Positions 42,849-51,535 of a DNA stretch of 64,000 nucleotides are shown here, one piece after another. The stretch's first letter is position 1, and each line of letters begins with the position of its first letter. The stretch comes from Brucella pecoris. Its GTDB lineage: Bacteria > Pseudomonadota > Alphaproteobacteria > Rhizobiales > Rhizobiaceae. Location: contig NZ_VEWK01000002.1 of assembly GCF_006376675.1 (NCBI RefSeq), positions 558,001-622,000 of the forward strand, given 5' to 3'. The notes under the pieces were generated by a model. It saw only the letters and a program-made list of their open reading frames with translations, did no database searches and was not told the DNA's origin. Position numbers and translations under genes: made by a program.

Positions 42849-43212
42849 TGAGCCCCCTTTCCTCGGGCAGAATTCCGGGGATAGGCGCGTATTTCAGCCG
42901 TTCGGAGAACCGCTTGAAGATGCCGAGCGCCGACCAGGCAGCAAGACTTGCCGCAGCCGATCCCATCAGCATCAGTTCCGCCCGGCCGAGCAATCCGCCG
43001 AGCGCCAGCGTTTCGGAAATCTTGACGCCTGCGGCACCGCCGAAAACCATGCCGCAAATGATGCCGACTGCAAAACGGATCGCCGCTTCCCGCTTTCCGT
43101 GCGGCAGCATATAGGCGAGCGAGACTGCGGAACCGGCCACCGCGCCCGCCATCTTGGCAAACCATATCCATGTCGTCTCCGACGCAAGCACTGCATCTTG
43201 CAAGTTGGTCAT
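42835..43212 (-). CDS. small GTA-cluster membrane protein (DUF6107-like)
   Basis: A 125-residue protein with three hydrophobic helices (WIWFAKMAGAVAGSAVSLAYMLP, AIRFAVGIICGMVFGGAAGV and LMLMGSAAASLAAWSALGIF). It sits between portal and protease genes, where Rhizobiales GTA clusters often carry a small membrane ORF. The start at 43212 overlaps the portal stop as ATGA and has GGAGACCG upstream. The function is unknown. Confidence 0.75.
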   Translation of the reverse strand: MTNLQDAVLASETTWIWFAKMAGAVAGSAVSLAYMLPHGKREAAIRFAVGIICGMVFGGAAGVKISETLALGGLLGRAELMLMGSAAASLAAWSALGIFKRFSERLKYAPIPGILPEERGLNGDA

Positions 43213-44414
43213 GACGGTCTCCTTTCCGGACGCGGCTGATAACCGACCGCATCGCGTTTTTCTTCGTCGGTGAGGAACGACGCATCCGAAATGCGCCGCC
43301 ACAGCGATTCCCGCTCGGATGACAGCCCTTCTATGCGGTCGATATCGTGATCGAGCCGAAGATCGTCGCCAAAATGCGGGCCGAGCCAGCCGCCGAGAGC
43401 CTTGGCGGCACGGCCTATCAGCGGCAGCACCGTCAGCCGGTAAAAGGCGCGATTGGCCTCGGCATAGTTGGCAAAAGTATTGTCGCCCGGAATGCCGAGC
43501 AGCATCGGGGGCACACCGAAAGCAAGCGCGATGTCGCGGGCCGCACCATTCCTGGCTTCGATGAAATCCATGTCCTGCGGGCTGTAGCCCATCGCCTTCC
43601 AGTCCAGACCACCTTCCAGAAGCAGCGGACGCCCGGCACCCGATGCACCGGTATAGCCCTCCTCCAGTTCTTCCTTGAGACGCGCGAACTGTTCTTCCGT
43701 CAGATTGCCGCCATCCTTCGGCGCATAGACCAGCGCACCGGAAGGCCGGGCCGAATTGTCGAGCAGCGCCTTGTTCCAGGCGCCTGCCGCATTGTGAAGG
43801 TCCAATGCCATGAGGGCTGCTTCCAGCGGCGGAAACCCGTAATGGTCATCCAGCGGGTGAAACAGCTTGAGCTGCAGGGCAGCAGCCCCTTCGCTTCCAA
43901 GCGAAAGCCGCCTGCCCGCATTTCCCGAGCGATAAACCAGCGCCTGCGGCCAGCCGTCAGTGTCGGTCTCGACGCTGACCCGCTCCGGACGCAGGAGATG
44001 CAGTTCCATACGACCGCTCGGCAGATCGACACGCTCGATATAGGCATTGCCGGAAATTAGCAGATGTCCGTAAAACCGCTCGAAAAATGTCGCACCGTCC
44101 AGCCCGCATTGAGGGCGCGCAACCAGATCGAGCAGCGGATGCGTTTCATGTTCGGTTGCGCCTTCATAAAGCAGCCACGGCACGCTGCTGGCCGCTTCCG
44201 CAATCATGCGCACACAGCGATGCGCGACCGGATTGCGCATGAAGCCTTCACGCGCCAGCGACGTATAATCCCGCGCAATCCACGACGCGCCATGATCCAT
44301 ATGCAGTGCGACAAAGCCGTTCGCCATTTTGGTCTGACGCGGGGCGTCGGACTTTATGGCTGATACGGGCGTGTTTCGTCGCCCCGGCCATTTTCGGACC
44401 CAGTTCCATGCCAT
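43209..44414 (-). CDS. GTA gp3-like HK97 family portal protein
   Basis: A 401-residue portal subunit through which DNA is packaged: RNPVAHRCVRMIAEAASSVPWLLYEG, HPLLDLVARPQCGLDGATFFERFYGHLLISGNAYIERV, GRPLLLEGGLDWKAMGYSPQDMDFIEARNGAARDIALAFGVPPMLLGIPGDNTFANYAEANRAFYRLTVLPLI are canonical. The ATG at 44414 (MAWNWVRKWPG) has GGAGAA nine bases upstream. The open frame upstream to 44471 runs into a palindromic element and is not expected to be coding. Confidence 0.94.
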   Translation of the reverse strand: MAWNWVRKWPGRRNTPVSAIKSDAPRQTKMANGFVALHMDHGASWIARDYTSLAREGFMRNPVAHRCVRMIAEAASSVPWLLYEGATEHETHPLLDLVARPQCGLDGATFFERFYGHLLISGNAYIERVDLPSGRMELHLLRPERVSVETDTDGWPQALVYRSGNAGRRLSLGSEGAAALQLKLFHPLDDHYGFPPLEAALMALDLHNAAGAWNKALLDNSARPSGALVYAPKDGGNLTEEQFARLKEELEEGYTGASGAGRPLLLEGGLDWKAMGYSPQDMDFIEARNGAARDIALAFGVPPMLLGIPGDNTFANYAEANRAFYRLTVLPLIGRAAKALGGWLGPHFGDDLRLDHDIDRIEGLSSERESLWRRISDASFLTDEEKRDAVGYQPRPERRPS

Positions 44415-44436
44415 TTGATGGCTTCTCCAATTGTAC

Positions 44437-44579
44437 GAGCCTGTTCCAAAAGTCGTCCTGCGTGGCTGCAAATGGCAATTTGTCTACGTTCCGGTGCTCA
44501 CGTACCCTTAAGTACGCTCCGCTCCGGTACTCGAAAATCACCATTTTCGCGCACACATGCCGCTTTTTGATTCAGGCTC
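44437..44579. repeat. 143-bp imperfect palindrome between terminase and portal genes
   Basis: The ends are GAGCCTG and CAGGCTC. The two arms of about 68 bases are imperfect inverted copies (for example CAAATGGCAATTTG against GAAAATGGTGATTTTC, and TTCCGGTGCTCACGTAC against ACCGGAGCGGAGCGTAC) and meet at CCTTAAG. It begins 11 bp after the ancestral terminase stop. It resembles palindromic MITE-like elements of Brucellaceae, but I cannot name a family. Confidence 0.65.
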
Positions 44580-44589
44580 TTATGAGTAT

Positions 44590-44763
44590 TCAGCCAAACC
44601 GGCGAATACGCGGTTTGCGTTCGGTGCCGAGCATCAGTTCGCCCAGCGCCCAGACCAGTGCATCCAGCCGGTCCGGCGACCGCCCGCTGGAAAGACCACT
44701 GGTTGCGAAGTCGCACATTTCATCCTCCAGCGCCGGAAACCGTCCGGCATGGCGAATGCGTCC
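44590..44763 (-). pseudogene. separated C-terminal end of the GTA large terminase
   Basis: In the same frame after the TAG codon at 44764-44766, the sequence continues GRIRHAGRFPALEDEMCDF and then SPDRLDALVWALGELMLG before TGA 44590-44592. This is the normal C-terminus of GTA terminases and includes the last acidic nuclease residue (RLDAL). There is no start codon or ribosome binding site of its own. Confidence 0.8.
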
Positions 44764-45882
44764 CTATTCGTAGAGAGCGGCCACAGGCTCAGCCCGCAGA
44801 AACTTGCTCCGCGAGGCGTGGCGCTTGAGAACCGGCACGCTGGCATCTTCCGCAGCCAGCACCGCCGCCACCATATCGCCGCCCTGATTGACCTCCGCGA
44901 CGATGGCGTCGGCCTGATGCGCGTGAAAAAGCGCAATGGCCTTTCGCGCCCATTGATGCGGCTTTGCGGCGTTCATGCTGGCATCGCCAAGCACATGGCC
45001 GTTTCCTTCATCATCAAGACCGGCTACGACAATGCCACAGGCATCCGACGCCTTGCCCGACGAGGCAGGCGGGTCGATCGCCACCACGATACGCACCAGT
45101 TCCGGTGTTCCGGCCTCGAAACTTCGCTCGATGAGGTCGCGTGACCAAAGGGCGTCGGCGCGCTCCTCAATCAGTTCACCGTCGAGTTCCTGTCGCCCGA
45201 GACGCGTCCCGGCATAACGTCGGTTGATGGTCTGCATGAAGCCCTGCGCCAGATTGGCCGCGTTTTCTTCCGTCCGCATATGCGTCATCGAAACAGAGGC
45301 GTCGCTGATCAGGGTTTTCAGGAGCGGAACCGCACGCGGCGTCGTGGTTACGACCTGGCGGGGAAAGGTTCCCAGACGCAGGCCGAATTGCAGCATGTCC
45401 CACGTTTCCTGTGGGTTTTTCCATTTCGCAAGCTCGTCGCACCATGCGGCGTCGAACTGGGGTCCGCGCAGGCTGTCGGGGTCTTCCGAAGAATAAAGCG
45501 ACGCCACCGCGCCGTTCTCCCATAAAAGCCTGCGGCGTGTTGCTTCATAGCGGGGGCGCGCCAGCCGCGACACGGCCAGAATGCCGGACGGTCCGTCCAC
45601 CATCACCTCGCGCGCATCGCCAAGGGTTTCACCGACCAGCGCGATCTGCCCCGATGCTGTCCGTGCGAAAGGCGGCAGCCCCAGCGCCATGCCGGATGTC
45701 CATTCCGCCCCTGCCCGCGTCTTGCCGGAGCCGCGCCCGCCCATGATAAGCCATGTGCGCCAATCGCCATAGGGCGGCAATTGCGCATCACGCGCCTGGA
45801 ACAGCCACTCCGTCTCCGCTGCTTCCACTTGCTGCGGCGTCAGGCCCGCCGTCCAGAATCTCCCGCGCCCGCCTTTCTGCAA
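44764..45882 (-). CDS. GTA gp2-like large terminase, truncated by an amber codon
   Basis: A 372-residue product. The ATPase is intact: Walker A IMGGRGSGKTRAGAE, Walker B-like PQFDAAWCDELAKWKNP, then TTTPRAVPLLKTLI. The nuclease domain has AIDPPAS and VAEVNQGGD but is cut after AEPVAALYE. GTA terminases usually read LYEQGR here, so the TAG is probably a CAG-to-TAG change. Full length would be 430 residues. The start is TTG 45882 with a strong AGGAGG ten bases upstream. It overlaps the small terminase gene by 95 bases. Confidence 0.88.
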   Translation of the reverse strand: MQKGGRGRFWTAGLTPQQVEAAETEWLFQARDAQLPPYGDWRTWLIMGGRGSGKTRAGAEWTSGMALGLPPFARTASGQIALVGETLGDAREVMVDGPSGILAVSRLARPRYEATRRRLLWENGAVASLYSSEDPDSLRGPQFDAAWCDELAKWKNPQETWDMLQFGLRLGTFPRQVVTTTPRAVPLLKTLISDASVSMTHMRTEENAANLAQGFMQTINRRYAGTRLGRQELDGELIEERADALWSRDLIERSFEAGTPELVRIVVAIDPPASSGKASDACGIVVAGLDDEGNGHVLGDASMNAAKPHQWARKAIALFHAHQADAIVAEVNQGGDMVAAVLAAEDASVPVLKRHASRSKFLRAEPVAALYE

Positions 45883-46312
45883 GTTCGTTTATCCTCCTGT
45901 TTAATCGCGTCAGCGCCTTGCGTGTTTCGCTCAACGAGGCAACCGCATTGCTGGCGGAAGGCTGGGCGGTCGTCTTCTCCTCGGCAGTCAACTCACCGAC
46001 GGATTTGACCGCGCGGGCAAGTGCCATCAGCGCTTCCGAGTTGCTCTTGTCCGGCAGGTCCCCGCCTTCGAGCAGCCGTTTAAGCTCCGTCTGCAGACGC
46101 TCCAGAATGGCATCGCGTGCCCGCTTCTCCGCATCAGGCTTTGCAGATGAACAGGCCAGGTTCAGACGATTGAGACGATTGAGATATTGGCTTACCGAGA
46201 CAGACAGCAGTTCCGCCATGTCCGCGGGGTCTATACCGTGTGCAATCTGCAACTGATGTGCCAGGCGAATGCGCGCTTCTCCGCGCGCCGGCTTTTCCAC
46301 AATTTTAAGCTG
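45788..46312 (-). CDS. GTA gp1-like small terminase candidate
   Basis: A 174-residue protein, first gene of the GTA block. ARIRLAHQLQIAHGIDPADMAELLSVSVSQYLNRLNRLNL looks like a helix-turn-helix DNA-binding segment, and the C-terminus has a helical oligomerisation region (SLSETRKALTRLNRRINELAERRAREIL). Position just before TerL fits TerS, which recognises or meters DNA for packaging. The frame is open to 46387. I prefer the ATG at 46312 because a 13-bp inverted repeat, probably regulatory, covers the upstream ATG codons. Confidence 0.65.
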   Translation of the reverse strand, partial: QLKIVEKPARGEARIRLAHQLQIAHGIDPADMAELLSVSVSQYLNRLNRLNLACSSAKPDAEKRARDAILERLQTELKRLLEGGDLPDKSNSEALMALARAVKSVGELTAEEKTTAQPSASNAVASLSETRKALTRLNRRINELAERRAREILDGGPDAAASGSSGDGVAVPGA

Positions 46313-46345
46313 CATGTCCACAATTTTCACAATTGCTTTAAAAGA

Positions 46346-46384
46346 CATAACCCCAGAAAGCCGATATAGCCTTCTGGGGTTATG
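46346..46384. promoter_or_regulatory. 13-bp inverted repeat at the head of the GTA operon
   Basis: CATAACCCCAGAA (46346-46358) and TTCTGGGGTTATG (46372-46384) are perfect inverted copies around 13 bases. It lies just upstream of the first GTA gene and could be an operator for a GTA activator or repressor, or a terminator-like hairpin. Confidence 0.5.
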
Positions 46385-46387
46385 CAC

Positions 46388-46631
46388 ACCGGTATCGGCT
46401 GGGGGTATATAGCGTAACCAGCGCCAGTCACAATTTTTCGACTGTACATGAAACCTATCAAAGCACCGTTACGCCGTCAAGGACTATTTTCCTATTATTT
46501 GAATTTTATCCTACATACAAAAAGCCGCCAGCGTTTTAACCATTTCACATGAGGTATAGCTTATTTATCTGCTATGATAGATGGGCGAGTTCCGCCTGTC
46601 TCCGAAACCAACCGTGCCGAAGTCAGTGTTC
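46388..46631. promoter_or_regulatory. divergent promoter region, GTA operon and pbp gene
   Basis: AT-rich stretch. TATGAT at 46573-46578 could be a -10 box for the pbp gene, with no good -35. TTAACCAT near 46535 equals a CtrA half-site. Otherwise nothing is recognised. Confidence 0.35.
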
Positions 46632-48788
46632 ATGCGTAAAACGGCAGAAAAAGATTCCGGAAGCTTGAAGCGCAAGCCATTCAGGGTTTCGCGCCTGATC
46701 GGGCTCGACGCATGGATCGATTCCACCCTCTACAGCCTACGTTACAATCTTGGCGAATGGTGGGAAAACATCACCATTTTCTCACGCCGTTTTCGCGTGC
46801 GTGGTTTCCGGCGTTTCGTGGTCGAAGTTCTCGATGAGGGGTTCACGCTCGGCGTCGGCGGTGCGGTTCTGATGCTGGTTCTGGCCCTGCCAGCATTCGA
46901 GGAAACCAAGAAGGACTGGCGCGCGCAGGACGATTATGCCGTCACTTTCCTCGACCGTTACGGCAATGAAATCGGCCAGCGCGGCATTCTCCATCGTCAG
47001 GCCGTGCCTATCGATGAATTGCCGGATCATGTCATCAAGGCCGTCCTCGGCACCGAGGACCGGCGCTTTTTCGACCATTACGGCATCGACTTCTGGGGCC
47101 TGACGCGCGCGTTCAGCCAAAACATGCGCGCCAATGGCGTCGTTCAGGGCGGCTCGACCATCACCCAGCAGCTCGCCAAGAACCTTTTCCTCTCCAACGA
47201 GCGCACTATCGAACGCAAGATCAAGGAAGCCTTCCTCGCGCTCTGGCTGGAAAGCAATCTCAGCAAAAAGGAAATCCTGCAGCTTTACCTCGACCGCGCC
47301 TATATGGGCGGCGGAACCTTCGGTATCGCAGCCGCTTCGGAATTCTATTTCGGCAAGAGCGTGAAGGATGTCTCGCTGGCGGAAGCCGCGATGCTGGCCG
47401 GTCTGTTCAAGGCGCCGGCCAAGTTCGCGCCGCATGTCAATCTGCCCGCAGCGCGTGCACGCGCCAATGTCGTGCTTTCCAATATGGTTGAAAGCGGTTT
47501 TCTGAGCGACGGACAGGTGGCCGTTGCGCGCCGTCACCCGGCAAGCGTCATCGACCGTGCCAAGAATGAAAGCCCGGACTACTTCCTCGACTGGGCTTTC
47601 GAGGAAGTGAAGAAAGTCGCCGCCCACATTCCGCAGCACACACTGATCGTTCGCACGACACTCGACCGCAACCTTCAGAAGGCAGCGGAAGAATCGCTCG
47701 AATATCATCTGCGCCAGTTCGGCAAGGATTATAATGTTGCAGAAGCGGCAACCGTCGTCATCGCCAATGACGGGTCCGTCCGCGCACTGGTCGGCGGGCG
47801 GGACTATGGCGAAAGCCAGTTCAACCGTGCCACCAAGGCATTGCGGCAGGCCGGTTCGTCCTTCAAGCCTTATGTCTATGCAGCGGCGATGGAAAAGGGC
47901 CTGACGCCCAGCACCATCGTTTCGGACGCCCCGATAAGCTGGGGCAACTGGTCCCCGCGCAATTATGGCCGCAGTTTTGCGGGCCGTGTGGACCTGACGA
48001 CAGCCCTTGTCCGCTCGTTGAACAGTGTACCCGTCCGGTTGGCGCGCGATTATCTGACCACCGCCCCCATCGTTGCCCTGACCAAGGCAATGGGCGTGGA
48101 ATCGCCGATCTCCTCGCACAAGACCATGGTGCTCGGCACATCGGAAATGACGGTTATGGATCAGGCCACCGGCTTCAACGTGTTTCCGAATGCGGGAATG
48201 GCGGGCAACCGGCATGGCTTTACGCAGATCGTTTCCTCTGAAGGCAAGGTGTTGTGGGATTTCAGCCGCGATGCCCCGAAGCCGCACAGAGCGCTATCGG
48301 AAAAGGCGGCACTCGAAATGAATTCCATGCTGGTGCGGGTGCCCGAACGCGGCACCGGACGCCGGGCGGCATTGCCGATGACGCGGGTGGGCGGCAAGAC
48401 CGGCACGACGCAGAATTATCGCGATGCATGGTTCGTCGGCTTCACCGGCAATTTCACGGCCGCCGTCTGGTTCGGCAACGACAATTTCACCCCGATGAAG
48501 GAAATGACGGGCGGTGTTCTGCCTGCCATGGCCTGGCAGCGGATGATGGCCTATGCGCATCAGAACATCGAACTGAAACCCATACCGGGCGTGACACCAC
48601 CGTTCCCGGCACCGCCCAAGAAAAGCGAGCCGCAAGTGGCGAATGCCAAGCCGGAAGAAACCATGGCCGCACCGCCACGCGTACTCTCGCCCATGTCGAC
48701 AAAAGTTATCAAGGAGCTGCATGACCGCTTCCTTGCGGCCCCGCCTCTGCCTAAGATCGCCGAGCGCACGAAAATTTCGGTACTCTGA
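46632..48788 (+). CDS. class A penicillin-binding protein (PBP1A family)
   Basis: A 718-residue bifunctional peptidoglycan synthase. One N-terminal membrane helix (VGGAVLMLVLALPAF) precedes the GT51 glycosyltransferase domain (EDRRFFDHYGIDFWG, GGSTITQQLAKNLFL, RKIKEAFLALWLE). The transpeptidase domain carries SxxK in GSSFKPYVYAAAME, SxN in SLNSVPVRLA and KTGT in GGKTGTTQNYRDAWF. The C-terminal tail is Pro/Lys-rich. The frame is open from 46581; the ATG at 46632 lies downstream of a possible -10 box, so I prefer it, but the choice is weak. Two envelope DUF genes follow closely. Confidence 0.92.
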   Translation: MRKTAEKDSGSLKRKPFRVSRLIGLDAWIDSTLYSLRYNLGEWWENITIFSRRFRVRGFRRFVVEVLDEGFTLGVGGAVLMLVLALPAFEETKKDWRAQDDYAVTFLDRYGNEIGQRGILHRQAVPIDELPDHVIKAVLGTEDRRFFDHYGIDFWGLTRAFSQNMRANGVVQGGSTITQQLAKNLFLSNERTIERKIKEAFLALWLESNLSKKEILQLYLDRAYMGGGTFGIAAASEFYFGKSVKDVSLAEAAMLAGLFKAPAKFAPHVNLPAARARANVVLSNMVESGFLSDGQVAVARRHPASVIDRAKNESPDYFLDWAFEEVKKVAAHIPQHTLIVRTTLDRNLQKAAEESLEYHLRQFGKDYNVAEAATVVIANDGSVRALVGGRDYGESQFNRATKALRQAGSSFKPYVYAAAMEKGLTPSTIVSDAPISWGNWSPRNYGRSFAGRVDLTTALVRSLNSVPVRLARDYLTTAPIVALTKAMGVESPISSHKTMVLGTSEMTVMDQATGFNVFPNAGMAGNRHGFTQIVSSEGKVLWDFSRDAPKPHRALSEKAALEMNSMLVRVPERGTGRRAALPMTRVGGKTGTTQNYRDAWFVGFTGNFTAAVWFGNDNFTPMKEMTGGVLPAMAWQRMMAYAHQNIELKPIPGVTPPFPAPPKKSEPQVANAKPEETMAAPPRVLSPMSTKVIKELHDRFLAAPPLPKIAERTKISVL

Positions 48789-48794
48789 GGGGCG

Positions 48795-49397
48795 ATGTTC
48801 AAGAGGATATTCAACACGGCGATTGTGCTTGTGCTGGCGCTGGGCGGCGGCATCTGGAGCGTCGACAAGGTTCTCGACCGCTTTGAGGGTTTCGGTGAAC
48901 TCCGTGTCGGGGTCTGGGGTGCCTATCCCGCAGCGGGCACGCCCGATGCCGACCCCTATTCCAAGGCCCGCGCAGCTCGCAAAGCCTATCTGCCGCTCGG
49001 AACTGCAGAAGGTCTTCCCTTCTATGCGCGCAGCGACAATAGCGGGCGCACGCTGCAGCGCGGTTGTACCTATCGCCTGAACGGCATGACCCCGCCTGCC
49101 CGCTTCTGGACCCTCTACCCCGCCACGCCTGATCTCGAGCCGATTAAGCCGCGCGAAGGATTGCAGGAAGCATTACATTCCCGCGAAGTGCTTTACGGCG
49201 ATGACGGCAGCGTCACGATCACAATCGGCCCCGATGCAGCACCGGGCAACTGGTTACCAGTCGAAGGCAGCGGCGACTTCGTTCTAGTCATGACGCTCTA
49301 CGACACGCCTGCCGCATCATCCTCCGGGCTCTCTGATCTGGTGATGCCAGGCCTCGCTCGTATCGCGGGTGCAAACAAGGGAGCGTGCCGTGGCTAG
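48795..49397 (+). CDS. DUF1214 domain protein
   Basis: A 200-residue protein with one N-terminal membrane helix (IFNTAIVLVLALGGGIWSV) and a periplasmic DUF1214 domain: SDNSGRTLQRGCTYRLNGMTPPARFWTLYPAT, then REVLYGDDGSVTITIGPDAAPGNWLPVEGSGDFVLVMTLYDTP. It starts six bases after the pbp stop and overlaps the next gene by eight bases, so the three form an operon. DUF1214 and DUF1254 are often two parts of one protein. The function is unknown. Confidence 0.85.
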   Translation: MFKRIFNTAIVLVLALGGGIWSVDKVLDRFEGFGELRVGVWGAYPAAGTPDADPYSKARAARKAYLPLGTAEGLPFYARSDNSGRTLQRGCTYRLNGMTPPARFWTLYPATPDLEPIKPREGLQEALHSREVLYGDDGSVTITIGPDAAPGNWLPVEGSGDFVLVMTLYDTPAASSSGLSDLVMPGLARIAGANKGACRG

Positions 49398-49935
49398 AAT
49401 TGTCCACCTCCTTCTCCTCGGCATCGTGGGCGCTGCGATTGTTCATATCGCGGTTCTTTTCCTCGTTCCCTTCTATTCAGACAAGAACGCATGGTCACGG
49501 ATCGAAGCTGGAAGCGAGCCATACCGTTTCCACCGGCTGGACGAGAAAACCGGCCCGGTCAGTGACAGCGATCCGCTCGTCCAGCAAGCCACCTGCCGCT
49601 TCGATCTCGCCGATGGCCCCGTACACATCACGACAGGAGCAAATGTGCCCTATTGGTCGCTGTCGATCTATGCGCCGAATGGGGACAATCTCTATAGCCT
49701 GAACGACAGCGTTTCCAACGAACGCAAGCTCGACCTGATTGTTGGTGCCGACCCGATCGGCATGGCAAGCCTGCGTTCAGATGGAACGCAGGCTGACGCC
49801 CGTTCAATCCTGATCGAGCAGAATATCGGCGAAGGTGCCGCCGTGCTGCGTGTTTTCGTGCCTGATGTGACTTGGGACACGGAAGTGCGGCGCTTCTTCA
49901 ACGACGCACAATGCGCGCCCTTCGAAGGGCTCTGA
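49390..49935 (+). CDS. DUF1254 family protein
   Basis: A 181-residue protein with an N-terminal membrane helix (IVHLLLLGIVGAAIVHIAVLFLVPF) and a DUF1254-like periplasmic part (QQATCRFDLADGPVHITTGANVPYWSLSIYAPNGDNLYSLND). The start is GTG 49390, with GGAGCG upstream, inside the end of the DUF1214 gene. It is the partner of that gene. Confidence 0.82.
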   Translation: MARIVHLLLLGIVGAAIVHIAVLFLVPFYSDKNAWSRIEAGSEPYRFHRLDEKTGPVSDSDPLVQQATCRFDLADGPVHITTGANVPYWSLSIYAPNGDNLYSLNDSVSNERKLDLIVGADPIGMASLRSDGTQADARSILIEQNIGEGAAVLRVFVPDVTWDTEVRRFFNDAQCAPFEGL

Positions 49936-50109
49936 AAACCGAAGCCAATGGCGTGTCTTTATGGCACGGTTAATGAGTTGCTAAGGCTTCATCGCTACTA
50001 TTCGGAACACCGACCCATGCGGGGAGCATTTCCACGCCAACCGGCTGCTGCCGGATTCGTGATCTGCAATTTGGGGCGGGCGAGTTGTGTGCCTACCGGA
50101 GTATTCTGC

Positions 50110-51150
50110 GTGACAAATGAACAGTTCCGCGCCCTGGAGGATATTTCAGGCCACCGGAGCCCGTCGAATTCAAAAGCGGGGAAAGCCAAGGCGGACGACC
50201 TTCTGGCGGCCGCGATTTCGGCGTTTGCGGGTATCATGCGCCCCGGACGGCAGGATATGCAGCAGCTTGATGATCTTGCCATGCCGCTTCTCCAATGCGC
50301 TTCCACCCGAGGCAAGCGACACGCAGCCAATGCGCTGGCACAATTGGAGGACGCGCCCCGTCGTCTCATTCTGGCACTGGCTGACGAGCCCGTCGAAATC
50401 TCCGCGCCTATTTTGCTGCGCTCTCCCCTTCTACGCCCTTCCGACCTCGTCGAAATCATCGGCAAAAACGGTCTTGCCCATGCGCGCGCCATTGCGCGGC
50501 GCCAGTCCGGCGACGTTCTTCTGCAAGGCGTGCTGCGCAGTTTTGCCGATCCGGTCATCGACCGCACACTGACGCTTCAGGAAAACCTCGCCAATATCGA
50601 GGCCGAACCGCTCGAAAGACCGGACGTGCCTGATCTTTCCGCAGCCAGCACACCGCTGATGAAGGAAGACAGTTCCGAACGGCTGGCGCGCGCCCTGCAA
50701 CAGCCTTTCTTCGAGGCAGGCGCCATCACCGGCTCGCAGCATCTCATCGATACCGCGCTTCTGATCGATAGCCAGTTTTTCCGCAATGCGCTGGCCGATG
50801 CGCTCGACCTGTCCTTCGAACGGTCCGACGCGATCATCGGACAGTGGCCGGATTCGCACCTGCCGATTGCGCTCAAAGCGCTCGGACTGTCGCCTGCGGA
50901 ATGCTATCTCGTCATGACGGCCATTCTGGGCCCTATCGACACCAATCGCGATAGCCTGCGAGAGTTTGTGCATATTTATCGCTCCATCGACCGCGAAAAG
51001 GCGATGGCGCTCGTGCGGCGCTGGAAGGCGGAAGACATGTCGGCCATGCTGCGCGGCAAACTGCGTGAAATGGCCGAATCCGAAGACGACACCCCGCTCG
51101 TGGATGCCGCCAATTCCGATCACCCATCGCTTCAGCGATCCGTGAAATAG
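50110..51150 (+). CDS. DUF2336 domain protein
   Basis: A 346-residue predicted cytosolic, largely helical protein. ISAFAGIMRPGRQDMQQLDDLAMPLLQCASTRGKRHAANALAQLEDAPRRLILALADEPVEISAPILLRSPLLRPSDLVEIIGKNGLAHARAIARR is characteristic of DUF2336, a HEAT-like repeat family restricted mainly to alphaproteobacteria. The GTG at 50110 with CGGAG upstream gives the conserved N-terminus; the frame extends to 49948. The function is unknown. Confidence 0.8.
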   Translation: MTNEQFRALEDISGHRSPSNSKAGKAKADDLLAAAISAFAGIMRPGRQDMQQLDDLAMPLLQCASTRGKRHAANALAQLEDAPRRLILALADEPVEISAPILLRSPLLRPSDLVEIIGKNGLAHARAIARRQSGDVLLQGVLRSFADPVIDRTLTLQENLANIEAEPLERPDVPDLSAASTPLMKEDSSERLARALQQPFFEAGAITGSQHLIDTALLIDSQFFRNALADALDLSFERSDAIIGQWPDSHLPIALKALGLSPAECYLVMTAILGPIDTNRDSLREFVHIYRSIDREKAMALVRRWKAEDMSAMLRGKLREMAESEDDTPLVDAANSDHPSLQRSVK

Positions 51151-51168
51151 CCTGTACCGATTAGCGTT

Positions 51169-51525
51169 TCAGTACGCTTCTCCGTCCTGCGAAATCGAGA
51201 ACAGTTCCGACGCATCGGCAATGTCTTCCAGTTCGACCAGCCACAGGTCCGGGTCGAAGCGGGTTTCCCGCGCCATGCGGTCGCTTGCCGCCATGTCATC
51301 GGCGTCGTGAAGAATGCGCAGAAACATGCGCTCCCCGTCATTATCCTCTTCATAAGAGGTTTGCGGTGCAGGCGAATATAGATCGCAGGTGCCGAAGCGC
51401 GAGCTTACCTTGATGAAGATGGCGCCCGCCTCCGGTGAACCGCGGCGGGCGAGATAGGCAAAGCCACCCGCGCCCTGCACCTTGCGGATCAATGCCGAAA
51501 CCCAGAAATCGGATGTCAGGCGCAT
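51169..51525 (-). CDS. DUF1491 family protein
   Basis: A 118-residue soluble protein: MRLTSDFWVSALIRKVQGAGGFAYLARRGSPEAGAIFIKVSSRFGTCDLYSPAPQ and WLVELED at the end are diagnostic of DUF1491. It lies 10 bp downstream of the peptidoglycan-binding protein gene on the same strand and is convergent with the DUF2336 gene. The function is unknown. Confidence 0.88.
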   Translation of the reverse strand: MRLTSDFWVSALIRKVQGAGGFAYLARRGSPEAGAIFIKVSSRFGTCDLYSPAPQTSYEEDNDGERMFLRILHDADDMAASDRMARETRFDPDLWLVELEDIADASELFSISQDGEAY

Positions 51526-51535
51526 CGGGAACCCA

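Noticed and set aside
44415..44471. Upstream extension of the portal protein
   Set aside because: It reads into the palindromic element, and a good ribosome binding site precedes the internal ATG at 44414.
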